Shown here piece by piece: positions 42,468-56,620 of a stretch of DNA of 64,000 nt. Position 1 is the first letter of the stretch. Every line of letters begins with the position of its first letter. This DNA is from Prostheceraeus crozeri. Taxonomy: Eukaryota > Platyhelminthes > Polycladida > Euryleptidae. The position numbers and the translations under genes are program-made. Location of the stretch: positions 203,717 to 267,716 of the forward strand of contig CAJQUW010007746.1 in the NCBI GenBank assembly GCA_907163375.1. Reading direction: 5' to 3'. Under the pieces are notes generated by a model, which was given only the letters and a program-made list of their open reading frames with translations, was not told the origin of the DNA and made no database searches.

Positions 42468-44663
42468 CCAAAGTGTTTAAATATATCAAGTGTGGAAACT
42501 CCCCATTACTCTAATGTATTTTTAGTGGCGACAAATCCAACATTTTTCACATCAATTTTGATGTTGAACGTGTCATTTCTGAATGGTATGGCTTCATAGA
42601 TGAAACAGTGGAGAAATTGTGTCATTTGGCTGTCAGATATTGTTTATCTACAGATTGAAGATGCATCTAATACAAATATTTCCTGGATAAAGAAGAAAGG
42701 AATATTTGCTTGCTATTTTAGCAACATTTTTGTGCTTTAGATGGTTCTTTAACGTTTCATCTGCCACTGAAGATCAACACCGCGTGGTTGACGCACATGA
42801 CTCTTGCGCTTGTCCTAAAACAGCCCGTCATGCTGTTATTTTACTGATATCTGTGTTCATATATACATGTAGAGTGCACCAGTTGCAGGAAATTCCACCA
42901 TCTTCATGAAAATTGAGCGAGATGTTCCCATGCAAATCACTCTACGTTTTCACTGATGTGACGTCATGCCTACACTGTAAATCGCTGGATACGAAAATTA
43001 CATACAAACACATACCAAAATCACATACAATTTGAAACTAGCATCTGATACGAGATTCTCGTATGTTTACAGAGATCTGGTATGTTTTTCATACGAAATC
43101 TCACTTACTTTCGTATGTGATTGTTATCTAGCGATGCGAACTATTCTATCTGTTTTACAATGAAATACGAGTTTTTGGTATGTTTTATATACGAGACCCG
43201 ATGCAAATTGGTCCTCATTCGTATGTGTTTTGTATTAATAGCTTTAAGTAACATGGCAAAAAATAAGTTATATTACTTACTACTTACACATAGCTTTTTT
43301 CCAGTAATACCAGTCGTAAATATTTCTTTGTGAAAGTGTGGTATTTAACTAGATTAGATATATTGTGAAATGAAAGCCGCATGTCATCTTTGCTACTTGT
43401 CTTATGGCATTCACAAGACTCATAATTAGCTCATTTCCTTGAACTAAGTTGATAAACATCATTTCAATAAAACGATAATCTTCCGGCAACCATGTTGACT
43501 TATATATCTCAAACATAACTATTTTTGCGTTCATGAATTATAATGTGTTTTATTTTGGATTGATAATATGCTTAGTTCCAAAATTACATAATGCATAATT
43601 GTTGATGGTCAAATATTTATTGATTATTCATGAAATGCCTTAGAGTTACATGTATTAAAATCGAATTCAGTATTGTAAGTTTGACTATTAAATATCATTA
43701 TCTTGCTACTTGCAAAACAGTAGTAACATTAATGTGATCTTTTTTGACAAAAGGCCTTAAATCAACATATATTAGAAATCATTGATGCTTTCCTTTAACA
43801 TTGTGCTGGTATGGCTTTAGTATGTAAATCATACCACATTTGAAATAACAAACGAAAAGCATACAAATATATACCAAGAGAATACAGAAATATACCAAAA
43901 AAAATTTGGTATGCATCCTTCGTATGTGATTGGCATTGAGCGATTTACAGTGTAATCGCTGTCTGATTGCTTTATTAACTAAGGTAGCATACAGACAGTC
44001 GCTACTGTGACTGTTCACAAGCTGCATGATGTTCTAAATTTTGCTGCTCAGTGAATCATTGTGATCTGTGCGTGAAATGGCGTCTGGTAAGTTGATGTTA
44101 ATCATAGTTAATTGAATCAACTCAAAGTTTTGCAACACGAGTATAGTCACTACATCTGATGCAGTTGATGTCACCCATCCACGGTTATACATTTATTTCA
44201 TTTAGTAAAAGTAAATATATTTCTTAAATGGCAACTCAGTGATGGTTAACTACATAGTCCACACAACCTCGTTCATGATGATGCTCAAGGTTGACAAGCA
44301 CTCTGTCTAATGGTCTATCTTGTAAAAAAGTTTGACACAATCAACTGGATCAGTAAGTTGGTCAAATTTTTGGCATATAATGAAACTATGTGTAAAGAGG
44401 ATAATTGCATAAGGTGCAATAATTTCCTCCATGACCATTATGATTAGACAACAAAATCAATTTCGCACGACTGATCCGATTCAACCCAGTTTACCCCATC
44501 ATGAATGTTATACGAAAAGCTTCTTCCAAGTTACTATGTTTAATAACGAGCACCCTTTATTAACAATTTTAGTAGGTCTATTAGAGAAAGAGTAGTGGCA
44601 GCTGAGAGAGTCTTTTTGTGAGAGTACTTTCAAAAAAAGAAAATTAGCGGTTCTTTAATTCAA
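42468..44663. repeat. Right arm of the inverted-repeat pair, split by a MITE
   Basis: Reverse counterpart of 33,738-35,070, including the AATAAAGCAATCAGACAGCG and TTTCATTATATGCC blocks. A 980-bp element at 42,973-43,952 interrupts it. Divergence between arms is several percent with indels. Confidence 0.75.
42973..43952. mobile_element. 980-bp non-autonomous element with CACTGTAAATCGCT ends, TA-flanked
   Basis: Left end TA|CACTGTAAATCGCT (42,971-42,986) and right end AGCGATTTACAGTG|TA (43,939-43,954) are perfect inverted repeats. The uninterrupted copy at about 34,450 shows the empty site. Just inside both ends are repeated CATACNAA/TTNGTATG motifs (for example CATACCAAA, CATACGAAA, GGTATGTTTT). 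There is no transposase gene; the frame at 43,121-43,333 is not recognisable. Confidence 0.85.
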
Positions 44664-44879
44664 TTAGCAAAAGTGAAATTAATTTTTAGTTGCCAACAAG
44701 GCTTGATTTGATCCGGATTCAAAAGACGTGAGGTTATTCGCATGCAATGTTGCGTGTAAGTAACCAGACAACTAAGGCCAAGTTATTCCCATGTAGAAAT
44801 GGGTACCATCAGGCATAACTATACAGTGAGGTTTTCAGACGCAAAAATTCGTCCAAATGGCCTTTGCTGAGCGGTTATA

Positions 44880-46150
44880 CTTTTGCATGATCACTTCAAA
44901 TATTATTCAAATGGTATTCTCAATGATCTCAGAACTAGTCTCACACGTTCATTGGGCGAGTTGCAGTTTGGCATCAGAAAGAGATCCTCCACCACGCATG
45001 CAATAATTGCCGTTCATGATAACCTCACTAAACTATTTGATGATCCCCAAATTGGAGCGTCAATTTTCATTAGCTTCGACTATTCGAAAGCATTTGATCG
45101 AATAATGCACTCACATCTTGTCTCAAAGCTTTCGGATGTGGGTCTTCCTGTGGATTTCGTTCGTCTCATGTGTGATTATTTGCTTAATCGTCAGCAACGG
45201 GTTCGCTTTCAAGGCTCTACGAGTTCTCTGAAGAAGGTTACCAGTGGGGTTCCCCAGGGCTCCCTCCTCGGCCCGTATCTGTTTGGTGTGTATGTATCGT
45301 CTCTGATTCCTTTGCATCCAGGAACAACGTCTATGATTAAGTATGTGGTTGATGTGTGCTTATGTTTCGGCATTCGGAAGGAGAAGGCCATGGAAGGCAT
45401 TAACATCTTAAGATCGGAGATTAGTAACGTGTTGCGATGGTCTGAAGAGAACAGCCTCTCATTGAACAGGAGCAAACTCGCGGTTTGATCAACTATCGTG
45501 GAAGTTTCAAAGAATCTGTAGTGTCGAATCGTTCTTTCCGTTCATCAGTTTCAAAGAAGTTTGAAGTTTCTTGGCATTATACTCGAAGACACGTTTGGAT
45601 GGAAAGGTCACATCGATTTCATCGAGAGGAAATGCTCTCAAAGAATTTATATATTGCGCAGAGTGAAGTGTCTTACAAATGACGATGAGTTTAAGACCAT
45701 TTTCAACGCACTGATTCGCAGTTTGATCGAGTATGCCTGTCCTGTTTTCATAGGAATTTCCTCTTACGACTCAAGCCGCCTCCATAAAATTCAAAGCAGG
45801 TGTCTGAGGATCAAGGGCATTCATTCCGAAGATGATCTTTCTTTAAGACGCAGAGCAATGGCAGCGAGACTCTTCGAGAATCTGGTGAATCAGGACACCT
45901 TTATTTCGCGTTTGATTCCTACCAGTCTTCCTTCCGGTCGATTTTCGGTTACCTTCTGCAGAACAACCTCATGCCGTAACTCTTTCTTGCCGCACATGTG
46001 CATTACCCAGTCCCTCACATTTTTGGGCAAAATTTGTCTGTTTTAACTTGATGTTATCAAAGAACATTCCTTATAACTTGACTTAATGAATTTATCTTGA
46101 ATTTGAATTAATTCACATTAATGATTTGAATAACCGTTTCTCTCTCTCTC
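44880..46150 (+). mobile_element. 5'-truncated LINE (CR1/Jockey-like), second lineage
   Basis: An open frame of 201 codons from 44,883 carries RT blocks: LQFGIRKRSSTTHAI, ISFDYSKAFDRIMH, RVRFQGSTSSLKKVTSGVPQ and GSLLGPYLFGVYVSSL. The catalytic site reads YVVDV, so the first aspartate of YxDD is valine. The sequence leaves this frame near 45,480, continues in a second frame (INYRGSFKESVVSNRS), and returns at about 45,561 (LKFLGIILEDTFGWKGHI) to a stop after RNSFLPHMC. There are thus two compensating frameshifts. The 3' part is paralogous to the LINE at 31,393-32,648. The element is inactive; the 3' end near 46,150 is estimated from a TC-rich tail. Confidence 0.8.
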
Positions 46151-46372
46151 TATTCCGCATAATTTATTTAGGCATTCATCGTTAGAATTAAGCAATTGCT
46201 TCTTAGAAGGTTATCTACTGAACACGTTACCAAAGTGTCATAGTATCAAATTTATTGGAAATTTTACAGATTATTAGCATATACATGTGATGATATACTG
46301 AATCTGTCTTCTTGGCAATTCGTAGGCGCTGCTCGTCCGCGATTTCCACATGATCATCATTATTCTTCAGTA

Positions 46373-49300
46373 CACTGTAAACCAGCACCTCCTAAAGCGA
46401 GCTGAATCACCTCCTAAAGCAAGACACTATTCGTAACTAATAATAAGAAAATCCTAAAGGATGCGCCTTTTAGAAGGCTACCCTCTCACCTCCTAAAACA
46501 TTTTTTTCAATGCCATATTCTACTTTTCCCTTATGACAATGCATACTACCATCTTTATTCAGCAATAGACGGGTTACGCATTGAGATTTTATTGCAGACA
46601 AAGCTCTCATTATATTCATTCAATATTTATCTCTTGCTCTACAAACAACCCTCTAAAGAAATAAAAACCCTTTAACCCCTGTAGTACTATTATGCAAGAG
46701 AACATGACATTACTGTTGTACAATTCGAATACATGAAAACTTTACTGAAATTCACTTGAAATTTATAAAATTGACACCCGGTGCCAAAATGAATACAATC
46801 ACAGTTATATTGATGTAACAGATGCAACGAACTCGCATGTATACAGGTACAATGAAAATTTGGCCTGACCACGCAATATTCGGTGACAAAAATACAAATG
46901 CTACATAATATAATCAGTGTCGGGACAGTAAAAAATGTCAGAAACATGCAGGATTTTTATTACAGAATTATGTGGATAAAAGCATCTGTGAAATCGTAGA
47001 TCAACAGTTGCAATAAAGATCAAGTAGCAAATATAGTCTCATGATGCGAATATCGAAAAACAATCAATTGCTAGATATGCAAATCAATCTCTATCTATTT
47101 TTGTTCAAGTAAATTACGATCTAAACTAACAGATATAGTAGCTCTAAAGCATCATGGAAAACATTAAGGAATTATTATAGAAAGATAGAAACTAAAGAAT
47201 TCAAAGTATTTATGGCACCGAAAAGAATTCACAGATTTTTGCATGATCTTGGTGAAAATGTGACGCACACGAAGAAGTCCTTCCAGCAGTTTTCTACGGT
47301 ACTGTCGATTACAGTGGAGATTATACGTTAGAAACAAGACTGCATGTACCGTGATGGTATAGATGCTCCATCCGTCAAAGCACCTATTCAATATTTTGAC
47401 AACATATATCAGTATTCACTGATATTCCAGTCGAAATGATTGCTGAAAAGAAAAGAGAATTTTAGTTGGGAACTATGGAGTGAAAGGAAAGAAATAATTA
47501 ACTTCAAGATACAAGAGCGTCAGATCTACATGTTACATGCAGCAGGCTGAACAAATTATGATTTCTTCAAAAATTCGAAGTTTTTGATTTGACAGATAAT
47601 TGAAAAAAAATAGAATTTCTTATAATCATGCATACACAGAGCACATCGTGTTTTTAATTATTTTATTACGATATATATTTTGATATACGCCTAGATAATA
47701 TAATTTATCAATGCTGAATTGAATACATGCACCTGTACTTTGATGAAATGATTGAAACCTCTTGTTGCAGAAAATTGGTTCCATTCTTAGTTATTTGATG
47801 TTCTACAGATTATCGAAATTCACGAGTTTCAGATCTCCAATAAATAGCACATATTATGCTAATGATCCATATTCACAAGTACTAACCTTCGTTTGAAAGT
47901 TCTAATACAATACTGTACATGTTTCTCATTGATTCTCCCACTTCAGACAGCATACAATGTCTTGCAATGTGTCGGCAACAAGTAGCCGTACCTATTAATC
48001 AGATGAAAACAATATGAGCGTCACAGGTCTCTACCAAACATCTATGAGCTAAGTTAACTTCAGAAATAATAACGGGCATGGCTTATATGGCCCAAGATCG
48101 TCGTTAGAAAAATATAAATAAAAAAATGGAATATCTCCTTTTCTACGGTGATTTATTTAAAGTGATAGCCATTGTGAAAGCGTCTGAAACTGTTTAACGT
48201 CAGAGGTTTTGGTTCTATGTGAGAAAAGTTTGTTTGAGGAAACCAGCATCATATGCTGATCATGAGATGATTTTATGAAAAAGAATAAAAAAGTTCCATT
48301 CAATAGGCGGACATTTTCTTGCTGTCAGAATTACTTAATCATCTATTTTTACAGAATAGAAACATTCTATATTAATCAATTAATCTTCTCTTTTTGTGTT
48401 GATGACTGTTTAGTCTTTCCTTTTTGTACTGGAGTCTATTTTTGCCTTGATATCAGCACTACGTTGAGAACTTAATAATAATGAATCTATGAAAGAGACT
48501 TTCATTGCTAAAATGGATTTACTTTTAAAAGTAGCCAACAGGATGGACTGAATATTTATAGAAGTCGAGCACTTAACGCCGCGTACATTGAATTTCACAT
48601 GTATTCAATTAATGTATGCCTCCAATAAACTAAATACAGAATAGATTTTTGTATTTCTACTAAAATTCATTGAAATAAACGAATTTTCGAATATTCTGAA
48701 TATAACTGACAACACATAAATAATAAATGTGTACATCAAAGGATTTGGAATTTTGCATTGAATCCTAAACTTGATATGCCAATTCAATTAACCCTTCACA
48801 TGCGTGCATCTTTCTACCTTCGTTCGGAAGCCTTATTGGACACGCCACTCATAACAGATGAGTACTTTGCGCAGTTTCTATCAGTGCGCATTTGCTTCTC
48901 AGAGGCTTTACCGAGCACAGATAACGCGAATGAATGCATGAAATTGACAGATACAATGTAGGGCCTATGCCTACCTCGAAAATTTTCAGCTTTTTGTAAT
49001 TTATCATTTGCATTATCCGCAAGAATTTATTCAGTTCCGTTATGAAAAGTGGCATTTTAACTACAGAAGTCGTAGATTCGATTTACATTAGTGCTATACA
49101 GCATGCATGCATTGCAACTCTTTCGAATAGGCTATCAGAGCAACAGGAAACTCACCTCATTTTTCAGAGCTGCCGTTAGTTGATAAACCAGATTGATTAG
49201 TATATCTGTCACGATTGACTATCATGAGAAAATGTAGAATGCAGATTTTCGGCCATTTGGTTTCAAGTCTCATTATAATTCTTTTTCATTTATCCCGTAT

Positions 49301-49739
49301 TTCGATCGACGTTGATGAGAAAGATGTAGTCTCCTGGTATGACATCACGATGCCCATATATTTGCAATTTACTACTGCACAACTTCAACAGATAATTTCA
49401 ATAAACAATTTAATTGCAATATCACTGACGGAAAGTCAACTTGCCACTCGAAGTCAAAGACAGCTACATAACCTCGGAGAGATGAAGTGGAGATTGATTC
49501 ACGTACATACAGTAGCGTGAATTTATGATGTCCTCAATAGGAGCTATTGTTATGCGACAGCGTTCCTACTGTTTGGCAAGCAGTGACTCACGCTCTCCTC
49601 TATGCAGCTGCTAACGTCTAAGGGTTATTGTTCTCTTCAGTATGCTAACCTACTAATTCAACTTAGCCTTCTGAAATTTTAGTGTGTGGTGCTTTAGGAT
49701 GCAGATTTCTTCCGCTTTAGGAGGTGCCAGATTACAGTG
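46373..49739. mobile_element. 3.37-kb non-autonomous element with CCTCCTAAAGC iterons, TA-flanked
   Basis: Left end TA|CACTGTAAACCAGCACC, then TCCTAAAGCGAGCT. Right end in reverse reads TA|CACTGTAATCTGGCACC, then TCCTAAAGCGGA. Both subterminal regions repeat CCTCCTAAA and TCCTAAAGC (for example ATCACCTCCTAAAGCAAGAC at the left). Between them no transposase is readable. Frames inside such as 46,690-46,947 and 49,215-49,520 match nothing I know. Small related copies lie at 60.26-61.8 kb. Confidence 0.8.
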
Positions 49740-50099
49740 TAATTGTACAGTTTTTAATTTGATGTGAAATCAACATGTTTGAGAACAGTGGTACAAATTG
49801 ATGCACATGTTTAATCTCTAGGAGTAGGCATATTCAAAATGTGAAAGCGGGCATTGATTCCTTTGCTTAGTTATTCGGATGAAGCTTTTTTGACATACGG
49901 TAAACTAAGGCGAATCAGACATTGTTGGTAAGAAATTTGTTTATTTGCTCAATGATAGCCACTATGACATGATGACTTATGTCAGTGGTAGGCAGCCATT
50001 TTATGGTAGTGATGACTTACCACTGGTTGACAAAATTGCGGAAAAATTGCAATATATATGTGATAATACAAAAATAGTGCAATTTATAATTTGATGATA

Positions 50100-52594
50100 T
50101 AAAACTATTACAATTTATATATAAACTGAAAAATTGCAGTTTCTGAAAGTTGTATCTATTGCAATAAAATCATATGAAATGCAATTTTACTTAAGTATTG
50201 TAGATGGCGCTCAAAGAGATCAATGACTTAGAATATGGTTAGAATGTATGAATCAGATTGTCTGTAGGTGCGGTGACTTATTATTTTACGCCCGTATTAT
50301 AAGACGCATAACATTTCGAGAGGCTCTTACTGACTTAAAATGACCGTATCACTCAACGTCTTTTGGAATTCATTGCAATGCAGTTGTAACATCTCAATGT
50401 CAGCTTAATGACGTAAGCAAGTTAACAATGAGTGACATTCAGCGGGTGCTCCATCCATCCACTTCTTCAGCAATTAAGATTCATCAATTATTCTCCTATC
50501 ACCCACCCCATCAAAGTCTTCATTTCTCATTCACATTCATTAACATTAGCATATGGAAAAGCAGAGCGTTGATTTGAGAATCACGTGCTCCATCTCAATC
50601 ATCATTCGTTGATTTTAACTTGTGAAACTTTAACATTTCTGTACATGTGATAGATTTCACTGAGCAGAAAATTAATATATATATATATTTGGTTTTGAGT
50701 TCTAAAGCAATGAAAAGTTATGCTTGAAGCGTAAGTCAAGGATCTAGATATCATTTGTGGATTAAGGGACATTTGAAATGATCTTCAGATCAGAAATGGA
50801 ATGAAACATTCAACACAAGTGACAAACTTAATCATACGAAAGAGTCAGCGCTCCTTTTTAATTGGCTTAAATTTGAAGATAGACCAATGAGAATACGCCG
50901 ACGGCTTTCAATGGATAATGAAATTAGAATTTGCTGTCTTCGACGAGTGAGAACTGCAAAACTTACGTTCCTGTTCTTTCAAATTAACTACACGTCTGTC
51001 GCATCGTTTTTTGTGTGATTAACCATTGAGCGAAATAGTCTGTGAATAAGACATAAATAACATTCAACGTTCGCATAAATTTCAACCATTGATAATTATT
51101 TATGTAACATATTTCTTTGAATACCCCGGAATACCCTTGAATTATGTATTAGAATGTTATGTTGTACCTTTAGAATGTAGAATTATGGTTAATAATTATT
51201 TGAATTGAGACTCGAAACAGTGAGAGTCGCATTTTAACAACCTGTATTATTCATATTATAAATTGCATTGTATAGGTAAGAATATGTTTAGGGAGGAGAA
51301 AAGTGAAGACCTGGTGGCCTCGACATGTCGCTCGCCATGTCCATCAAAATCAAAACTCGAGTTCGGTAGACGAGAGTTATTAGAAAGTTATCTTGAAGGT
51401 TTATTCGACTCACGCACGGCGAAAAGAAGTTAAAAACTATTCTTTAGCATTCATTTCCTATTACACATAGGGAAGAATAGGCAATCTCAGCCAATCAACT
51501 ACGTACCGGCGTACCACCCATGCTCGAGGGATGTAACTTTCCCAGGGCCTATCACATATGTAATTATGTCTACCTTTATGTCTCGCTCAACATCAGTTAG
51601 ACGAATCAGTAAACGAGTCTACGAGAAGTTAGGTACCTGTATTTTCTTTAGAAGGTATACCTAACTTAATACGCTCTACATGTAGGCCTAGATGCTTCGT
51701 AAAAAAGCGGGTTTGTTCTTGGAGCTACTATTTATACAGAAATTATTTACTAGCTTGTTTAGGTTATTTAAACGTACTTCGAATATGTAGGCCTACTGAA
51801 ATGCTGAATGTGTGCCTATCACATGTAAAAGCCTACGACAAGAGGAAAAAATTATAAGATACCTAAGGCTTCCAGCTTAGTCCATTACATCCGCATACAG
51901 GTTAACTTGAATTATGTAAACTACCCAAGTAACCCTAAACCATTCGCAATTATCGTGTCTCCCACACATTTTTCTACTGTGCTTATAGTAGGGCTATCAG
52001 GCTATCTTACAATTCGATCCCCTCTAGCTACTAGGGCTATCCGGTATTATGAAATAAGAGTTAGAACTTAAATGACATGATACAAAAATAGGCCGAAAAT
52101 CTTGATAGTCTATTCGAAAAACCGAGTCTCCTACCTCAAAACTCATTTATAAAGTATTTTCCATGAATCCCTCCAAAATTGTAAACCTATTATCATTATT
52201 TACCTACGAGTACTAATCCGATTTGTTAAGATTTCCTACTACTTTTGAATCCGATTGGTCATTATATTTAAGAACAGATAAGTGGCCACGTGTATTTGAA
52301 GTTCTGAAACGCTGTCGATTTCCCTAGAGGAGAGATTTGCTAAAAGTAAAAAAATTCAAAAAAAGATCCTACGGCTATTTTTTCATTTACTTAAAATCGA
52401 GTACATAAACTTTATTTCAAATATTTTCATGGACGCATTCTACCTCCCAAAGCGTAGGTCCTACCCCACATAGGTTCTAAAAATTGAAAGGATAATGGAT
52501 CTGTTACTTTCGTGGTCCATTTTTACCCTTCAAACATTTCTCTACATTTGGTTTTGGATAATGGGATAGAATATTTTTACCCTTTTTATTTCAG
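50100..52594. other. 5' part of the EnSpm element, upstream exon(s) not found
   Basis: About 2.5 kb between the left TIR and the first exon I can support. AATTGCAAT repeats occupy the outer ~160 bases. A first exon with the start codon should lie here, but no frame is convincing. Confidence 0.4.
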
Positions 52595-52931
52595 ATTCAG
52601 TGATTCCGATGGAACATCAACATCTTTGAGGTCTAACAATAATGTAGACGAAAGTGATGAAGGAAATGACATCTGTATTGACGGAAATATGGAAAGTTAT
52701 GTTGACCTTGGACAAGACAATGATAACGATATCGAAGGAGAATTCTACTGTGATGATTTGGAATGGAATGATGAGGAACATGAATTTTGGGACATGGAAC
52801 ACTCTGATTCTGAAAGTGAGGCTGCCCCTACGGGTGACAAGGTGCTAGTTGTTTATATTGCTCTCATGTTAATGGTGATCGTCGAAAACATATCTGCAGC
52901 TGCCTTCAATTCTGTATTTTCTATTCTGGAG
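52595..52931 (+). CDS. EnSpm transposase, internal exon with acidic N-terminal region
   Basis: Bounded by acceptor TTTTTATTTCAG (ends 52,594) and donor GAG|GTGAGCAA (52,931/52,932). It encodes a very acidic segment (SDSDGTSTSL, VDESDEGNDI, DDLEWNDEEHEFWDMEHSD) followed by a hydrophobic helix-rich end ALMLMVIVENISAAAFNSVF. Such an acidic start and a following helical block are usual in EnSpm-type transposases of animals. The exon ends at a codon boundary and the next exon at 54,225 begins at one, so the two splice in frame. Confidence 0.65.
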
Positions 52932-54224
52932 GTGAGCAAACAAACGGATTCATTTAATAAGTAGCGCGTGCTTCTACGAGTATGTATATACTCGTATGTA
53001 TGTACTATAATGAAAAATGTTCAAATTTATTACATCAGTATTATTCTCTATCATTCTATAAATTCTCGATGTTCAATCTGTAAATGCCTTTGAAGTAAGA
53101 AGCAACTATCTGATCGGTCAGGAACTGTAGTAGGAGGGGAAACAACATGACTAAAAGTGAAGACATCAGCTTTGCTGCGGAATGATGATGCTATGATAGT
53201 CTTATTCTTTCAGAGTATTAGTTTTAGGTTTTCGAAAGTAAAACACAATTTACATATATTGTTAACTTAACCAAAAAATGTTGCTGTCGGAAATCTATCT
53301 ACTTTAATTTGACTGAAGTTATCGGAATCAAAGAAGTCCTTATCGAGACAGGAGGGGTGGTGACTGCACAAGACTGTTCACATTTAACGAGCAATAAAAA
53401 CTACGAATCTGATGAATACCCTCAGCATCAAAAATTTTATCCACCACGACCGTGACATAGTAATGATCCTGGATTAACTTCAAATGCTGATGCGTTCAGA
53501 TCAAATCGGTTTTCTGTATCTTGTGACTTAAACTTGAAAGAAAAGATTAATCTGATCGTACTAAACGATATTGGTGTTGATCTAAAATAAATAGGATATT
53601 CAGTTGTCCGATTTTATAACGTTATGTCGATGAATCTTTTCAATGTGCACCTATACACATGTACAATGTAAGTGCGTAGATGTATACCGGTACTAACATG
53701 CAGTGAGTGACAAGTTCAAGAAAAATACGAACGGGGTTCAGTTCACGTTCATCTCCAAATTTTTGAACGCCGTTCAGTTCAAGTTCAAAATTTCTTAAAT
53801 AAACGCCGTTCAGTTCACGTTCATGAGTTAGTTCATCCCGTTCACTTGCCGTTCATTTCATATTTGGTCTAAAATGACAGACAAAATTTCTGAAATCAAT
53901 AGATAATGTTGTGAACATGCAAGTGATCATTATGTCGTATCAAGCAGAAAATTGAAGTCACCAATATTGTATAGGAAACCTGAAAAGTAGGCCAATTCAG
54001 CTTCTCTTGAATGTGGTACATATACGAGTATCTTGATGTAGGCATGATGCTTGAAAATGCTTGGTTGTTTGTAGGTTTATAGGCTAATACCGGTGTGCAT
54101 GTATAACCATGACTGTCACGCTGCTTAGAGATTACAAGGGCAGTGAGCCTATATACTTATCTGTTATACGTGTATAAAAATTGTTATGATGTAGCTTTAT
54201 TTACTACTCTTGTATGCTTTTCAG
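52932..54224 (+). other. Intron of the EnSpm transposase, containing a GAACG-rich insertion
   Basis: 1,293-bp intron by flanking splice sites. At 53,700-53,880 it carries many GAACG/CGTTC motifs (TACGAACGGGGTTCAGTTCA, GAACGCCGTTCAGTTC) beginning with CAGTGAGTGACAAG. This looks like one end of a hAT-type MITE; the other end is not resolved. Confidence 0.5.
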
Positions 54225-55821
54225 GTTATGGACATGGTTCATGAACGGCTCACGTGGAGATCTGTGAAACGGGTGGTACAGCGTGCACTTCATGAAGATG
54301 GACCCGGCTTTGAGTTGCTGGTTGAACCTGATTGGGAAATGGCTGTATTCGATCTGCACTCCCAATTAAAGTGTGTGCTGGATATTCATTTCGACAGCCT
54401 TCTGACCTACCGCGAAATACTGAAATTGGAAAATGGTGACGTGTTGTGCTCATCCGATGACTCAGATCTACGAGATCCAATTGTTTTGCATTTGCACTTA
54501 TCGACCGACGGAGGGCAACCTTTCCGGTTCAAAAAGATGTCCTTGTGGCCTCTCCATGCTACCATTCTAGATCTTCCTCTGTACATCAGATCGAAAAAAG
54601 AAAATATCTTACTGTTTGGATTGTGGTTGAGTAGCACTAAACCTGATTGGAATCGTTTCGTGACTGAAAATTTGAAACATTCATTACTTTCACAAGTAAC
54701 AACTTTTAATGTGTAAAATTCAATGGTGGATTTTAAGGTCATCATTCACACGGCAGTTTTCGATCTGCCAGCCCTCGCAAGTGTATTAAGTCATCATCAG
54801 TACAACGGACGTTTCGGATGCATATTTCGTTGTGCACCAGGTACGGTTACCAAGATAGGAAGGGGTTATAGCAGGAAGTATGGTGGAGTTATTGATTTAA
54901 GATCAGATTCATCATATTCTGAATGCAGTCAAATTGCTCAACTAACGGGAGAGCCAGTGTTTGGTGTTAAAGGACTTTCATGTTTACAGCCATTTCTAAA
55001 GATACCTTCCCACATCTTATTAGATCCGTTACATTTACAATTCGAGATTTGTTCGAAACTTCTTTTTGCTAAGTTGGTTGATTCGTTATCCTTTCGATGT
55101 GTTTTTTTCTGGGAAGGCATGTATCATACTATGATCAATTAGCTGATCGAATTCTCATACCTCAATTCCTGCAGCGACCAAGATCTTTAAATGAACTTAG
55201 TTTTTGGAAAGCACGTGACTTTCTATGTTACCTGTTTTATTATAGTATTCCTACAATATATGTGTCTCTATTTCATAAATCATGTAAGGATTTTATTTTC
55301 ACTTCAGGTTAAAGACATTGTACGATGTGAACATATGTACTATGAATATGCATTTGCTTCTTCACTTAGCCGACCAGTGTGGAAAATTTGGTGCTTTACC
55401 TTTTGGATCCATGTTCTCATTTGAACACCAATTTTGGAATTTCAAACTTTTCATTCATGGTACCACAGCAATTTTGAAACAAATTTGTGAGAAAGTGATG
55501 CTGATTAAGCGTGGCAGCACATTTTTGAGACGGGACAATTATGATAAAAAGCATGACTTATTGCGCATTACTTCTCTTCAAGATAACATTCGAAATGAAC
55601 CAGTCTTCGTGGACCGAGGTCATGTTATTTACAGAAACAAGCCTTTCTACTCAGAAGCGTACCGAAGGAAATCTAAAGGTCTTAGTACTGTTTACGAAGT
55701 ACAGTCAGCTGAAGGACATAAGTTCGCAAAAGTTTTAAAGTTTGAGAGGCGTTCTGATGGAGAAATTACTGCTGATGTTGAATATTTGACACGACGATAT
55801 GTCCCCAATGTTCAGTTTTAA
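54225..55821 (+). pseudogene. EnSpm transposase, catalytic part (Transposase_21-like), mutated
   Basis: Begins after TGTATGCTTTTCAG. The pattern LHLSTDGGQPFRFKKMSLWP and then LPLYIRSKKENILLFGLWL is typical of the tnp2/Transposase_21 group; HTAVFDLPALASVLSHHQYN and GRFGCIFRC give the next conserved block with its DLPA and Cys pattern. Further on come LADRILIPQFLQRPRSLNEL and LLLHLADQCGKFGALPFGSM, FSFEHQFWNFKLFIHGT, and a C-terminal RRSDGEITADVEYLTRRYV. Changes seen: one in-frame TAA at 54,714, a frame change near 55,110-55,135 and another near 55,290-55,310. The rest is open, so inactivation is recent. The gene stops at about 55,821. Confidence 0.75.
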
Positions 55822-56620
55822 TAATCTGGAGTTGCCCTTTGTATCGGAACATGTTGTCGAAATGATAAACCAGCAGACTTTGTATTTCTTGGCATTTTAC
55901 TCCAATATGTGTGACAGTATTTCTTTTCCTTGCATATTGGATCCTTGTGTAGTTGTTAAGGATTTCGATTCGAGCATTGATAGCTCAATTTTATTGATAA
56001 TGCCTTGCTCTTCTGTTTTTGAGTATAATTAGTTTCCTCCTAACTTACGGACATGAAAGTTGGAAACTGATTTTAAGATTTTGGATGGGTGTTGTTACGT
56101 TTTATCATCATAGAAATCTGACACTATAATATTAATGTACTAGAACGGACATCTGCATCAAAATAAATAATGTCGTGGTCACGCATCTCTGTTGATATTC
56201 TGTAGCTATACCTATGAAACGGTTGCTTCTATTTGATGAATAGCGGAGTGTCACAATTCAGTGTTCGGTCCCACGACCACGAATAAATCAGTCGTCATTT
56301 GAAGATAACATGGAAAACAGTGATCCTCTATTGACTTTGAAGTACTTGGTAGGCTACCTAACCGAGCCTTACCAAGTAAAATCAGCTGTATGCCATTCTA
56401 GTCTCATTATCTAAAACTAACGTTAAGATCCGATTTCTATGGTAATCAATATCATACATTGGATTTTTGTCCACTTATCATGTTCCAGTAAAATGTTTCT
56501 GTGTCCTTGATCCTCAGCCATTTTATGTGAAATTTTGTGCAGTTTTATGAAGTCTTTTTCAAATGAATCTTTTATGTTTATGAATCTTTTTTCAACAAAA
56601 AATCTTGTGAATTAATTATT
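55822..56620. other. 3' part of the EnSpm element
   Basis: No further conserved transposase block is seen after 55,821. The frame at 55,799-56,032 is AT-rich and unsupported. AATTGCAAT repeats begin at about 56,655 and run to the right TIR. Confidence 0.4.
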
